Origin: Chitinophagales bacterium
GTDB lineage: Bacteria > Bacteroidota > Bacteroidia > Chitinophagales > Saprospiraceae
Direction of reading: 5' to 3'
DNA length: 64,000 nucleotides
NCBI GenBank assembly: GCA_013298845.1
Contig: JAAFJN010000013.1
Span: forward strand, 62,001 to 126,000
Below are positions 63,012 to 64,000 of this stretch, in pieces; position 1 is the stretch's first letter; each line of letters begins with the position of its first letter. The notes below the pieces were generated by a model. It did not search any database. It was not told the origin of the DNA and saw only the letters and a list, made by a program, of their open reading frames with translations. The position numbers and the translations under genes were made by a program.

Positions 63012-64000
63012 ATGGCAGGAAACACCTTTGGTACCTTATTTACCGTAACTACTTTTGGCGAGTCGCACGGCCCGGCTATCGGCTGTATTGTGGACGGATG
63101 CCCCGCCGGTATCCCTTTTGATACGGCATTTTTGCAAAACGAACTGGATCGCCGTCGGCCCGGCCAAAGTGCCATTGTTACCCAACGAAAAGAAAGTGAT
63201 ATTCCACAGGTGTTATCGGGGGTGTTTGAAGGACACACCACGGGCATGCCCATTGCCATTGTTATCCCGAACGAAGACCAACGCAGCAAAGACTACGACC
63301 ATATTGCGCGCGCTTTTCGGCCCAGTCACGCCGACTATACCTGGGAAGCCAAATACGGTATCCGCGACTTTAGGGGTGGGGGCCGCAGCAGTGCCCGCGA
63401 AACCGCCGCCCGCGTGGCCGCCGGAGCCATTGCCAAAATGTTTTTAAAAACCGTGGGTATCCACATCCAGGCGTACGTGAGCCAGGTGGGGCCCTTGGCC
63501 TTAAAAGCCGCTTACACCGAACTCGACTTGGCGTTAACCGAACAAAATGACGTGCGTTGCCCCGATCCCGTCATGGCCCAAAAGATGATTAACCTCATCA
63601 AAAAAGTGCGGAAAGCCGGTGATACCATCGGGGGGGTGGTGAATTGTGTGGTGAAAGGTGCGCCGGTGGGTTTGGGCGAACCGGTTTTTGATCGCCTTCA
63701 CGCCGAATTGGCCAAAGCCATGATGAGTATTAATGCCGCTAAAGGTTTTGAATACGGTTCCGGTTTTGAAGGGGTAAAAATGACCGGCTCGCAACACAAC
63801 GATGCCTGGGTCATTGGCCCGGATGGTACGCCGGTAACAACGTCCAATCATTCCGGCGGCATTCAGGGGGGCGTAAGCAATGGCATGGATATTTACTGCC
63901 GCGTGGCGTTTAAACCCGTTGCTACCATCGTCCCCGAGCAGGATTCGCTCGACCAACACCTCCAGCCCGTAAAAATAAAAGGAAAAGGCCGCCACGATCC
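63012..64000 (+). CDS. aroC: chorismate synthase (3'-truncated by the window end)
   Basis: The ATG at 63012 follows the previous stop with no gap. The frame is open to the last base, giving about 329 of the usual 350-370 residues. It makes chorismate from EPSP with reduced FMN, the last step of the shikimate pathway. Signatures: [64 protein letters not shown], and [25 protein letters not shown]. The conserved His and Arg of the active site ([15 protein letters not shown]) are present. Confidence 0.97.
   Translation, partial: MAGNTFGTLFTVTTFGESHGPAIGCIVDGCPAGIPFDTAFLQNELDRRRPGQSAIVTQRKESDIPQVLSGVFEGHTTGMPIAIVIPNEDQRSKDYDHIARAFRPSHADYTWEAKYGIRDFRGGGRSSARETAARVAAGAIAKMFLKTVGIHIQAYVSQVGPLALKAAYTELDLALTEQNDVRCPDPVMAQKMINLIKKVRKAGDTIGGVVNCVVKGAPVGLGEPVFDRLHAELAKAMMSINAAKGFEYGSGFEGVKMTGSQHNDAWVIGPDGTPVTTSNHSGGIQGGVSNGMDIYCRVAFKPVATIVPEQDSLDQHLQPVKIKGKGRHD

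Overview
The window looks like chromosomal DNA from a member of the Bacteroidota, most likely the Saprospiraceae/Chitinophaga side of the phylum. This is inferred from content, not from a database match. The signs are many secreted proteins with type IX secretion (T9SS) sorting domains of both type A and type B, HYR-repeat adhesins with SprB-like, cohesin-like and dockerin-like modules, a PorP/SprF-type outer membrane protein, bacillithiol deacetylase BshB1, and a tRNA promoter with the Bacteroidota TTTG / TAnnTTTG elements.

Layout. 1-450: end of a PAP2 phosphatase. 568-5834: an AT-rich accessory segment with a methyltransferase, a probable group II intron remnant, and a 1431-aa STAND-type NTPase with an Mrr/Cap4-like nuclease domain. 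This last gene is the best candidate for an anti-phage (Avs-like) gene. 6081-17554: mostly housekeeping and envelope genes (aldehyde dehydrogenase, tRNA-Glu, glycosyltransferase, alkB-bshB1, SH3-domain membrane protein, folP, lipoprotein, ABC-F protein). 17662-19482: a T9SS type B secreted protein. 19823-22702: a compact four-gene cluster (GNAT, GntA/YqcI-like hydroxylase, second GNAT, 2OG-Fe(II)-like oxygenase) that may be an undescribed small-molecule pathway. 22713-30241: DUF3137/LemA pair, LLM oxidoreductase, small acetyltransferase, map, dinD, a secreted chitinase and an SGNH lipoprotein. 30361-33033: four overlapping genes (coiled-coil protein, membrane coiled-coil protein, TerB-DnaJ protein, ABM monooxygenase). 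33201-35142: groES-groEL. 35615-38028: prolyl oligopeptidase and a small membrane protein. 38163-38954: an IS200/IS605-like transposase framed by inverted sets of palindromic repeats. 39086-42727: GMC oxidoreductase with its gluconate-dehydrogenase-subunit-3-like partner, a phosphatase lipoprotein and a membrane protein. 43312-60468: a large adhesin/T9SS cassette. 60474-64000: dihydroorotase, a secreted protein and the start of chorismate synthase.

How the genes work together. The 43-60 kb cassette encodes two large repeat adhesins (one type A, one type B), a PorP/SprF-like protein of the kind that accompanies type B substrates, and an OmpA-SPOR protein that could tie the assembly to peptidoglycan. 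Long hairpins lie in two of its intergenic gaps. Two convergent intergenic regions (12.6-12.9 kb and 35.26-35.6 kb) share an unusual design of 7-bp repeat arrays in inverted orientation. In the first, the array encodes the last residues and stop codons of both flanking genes.
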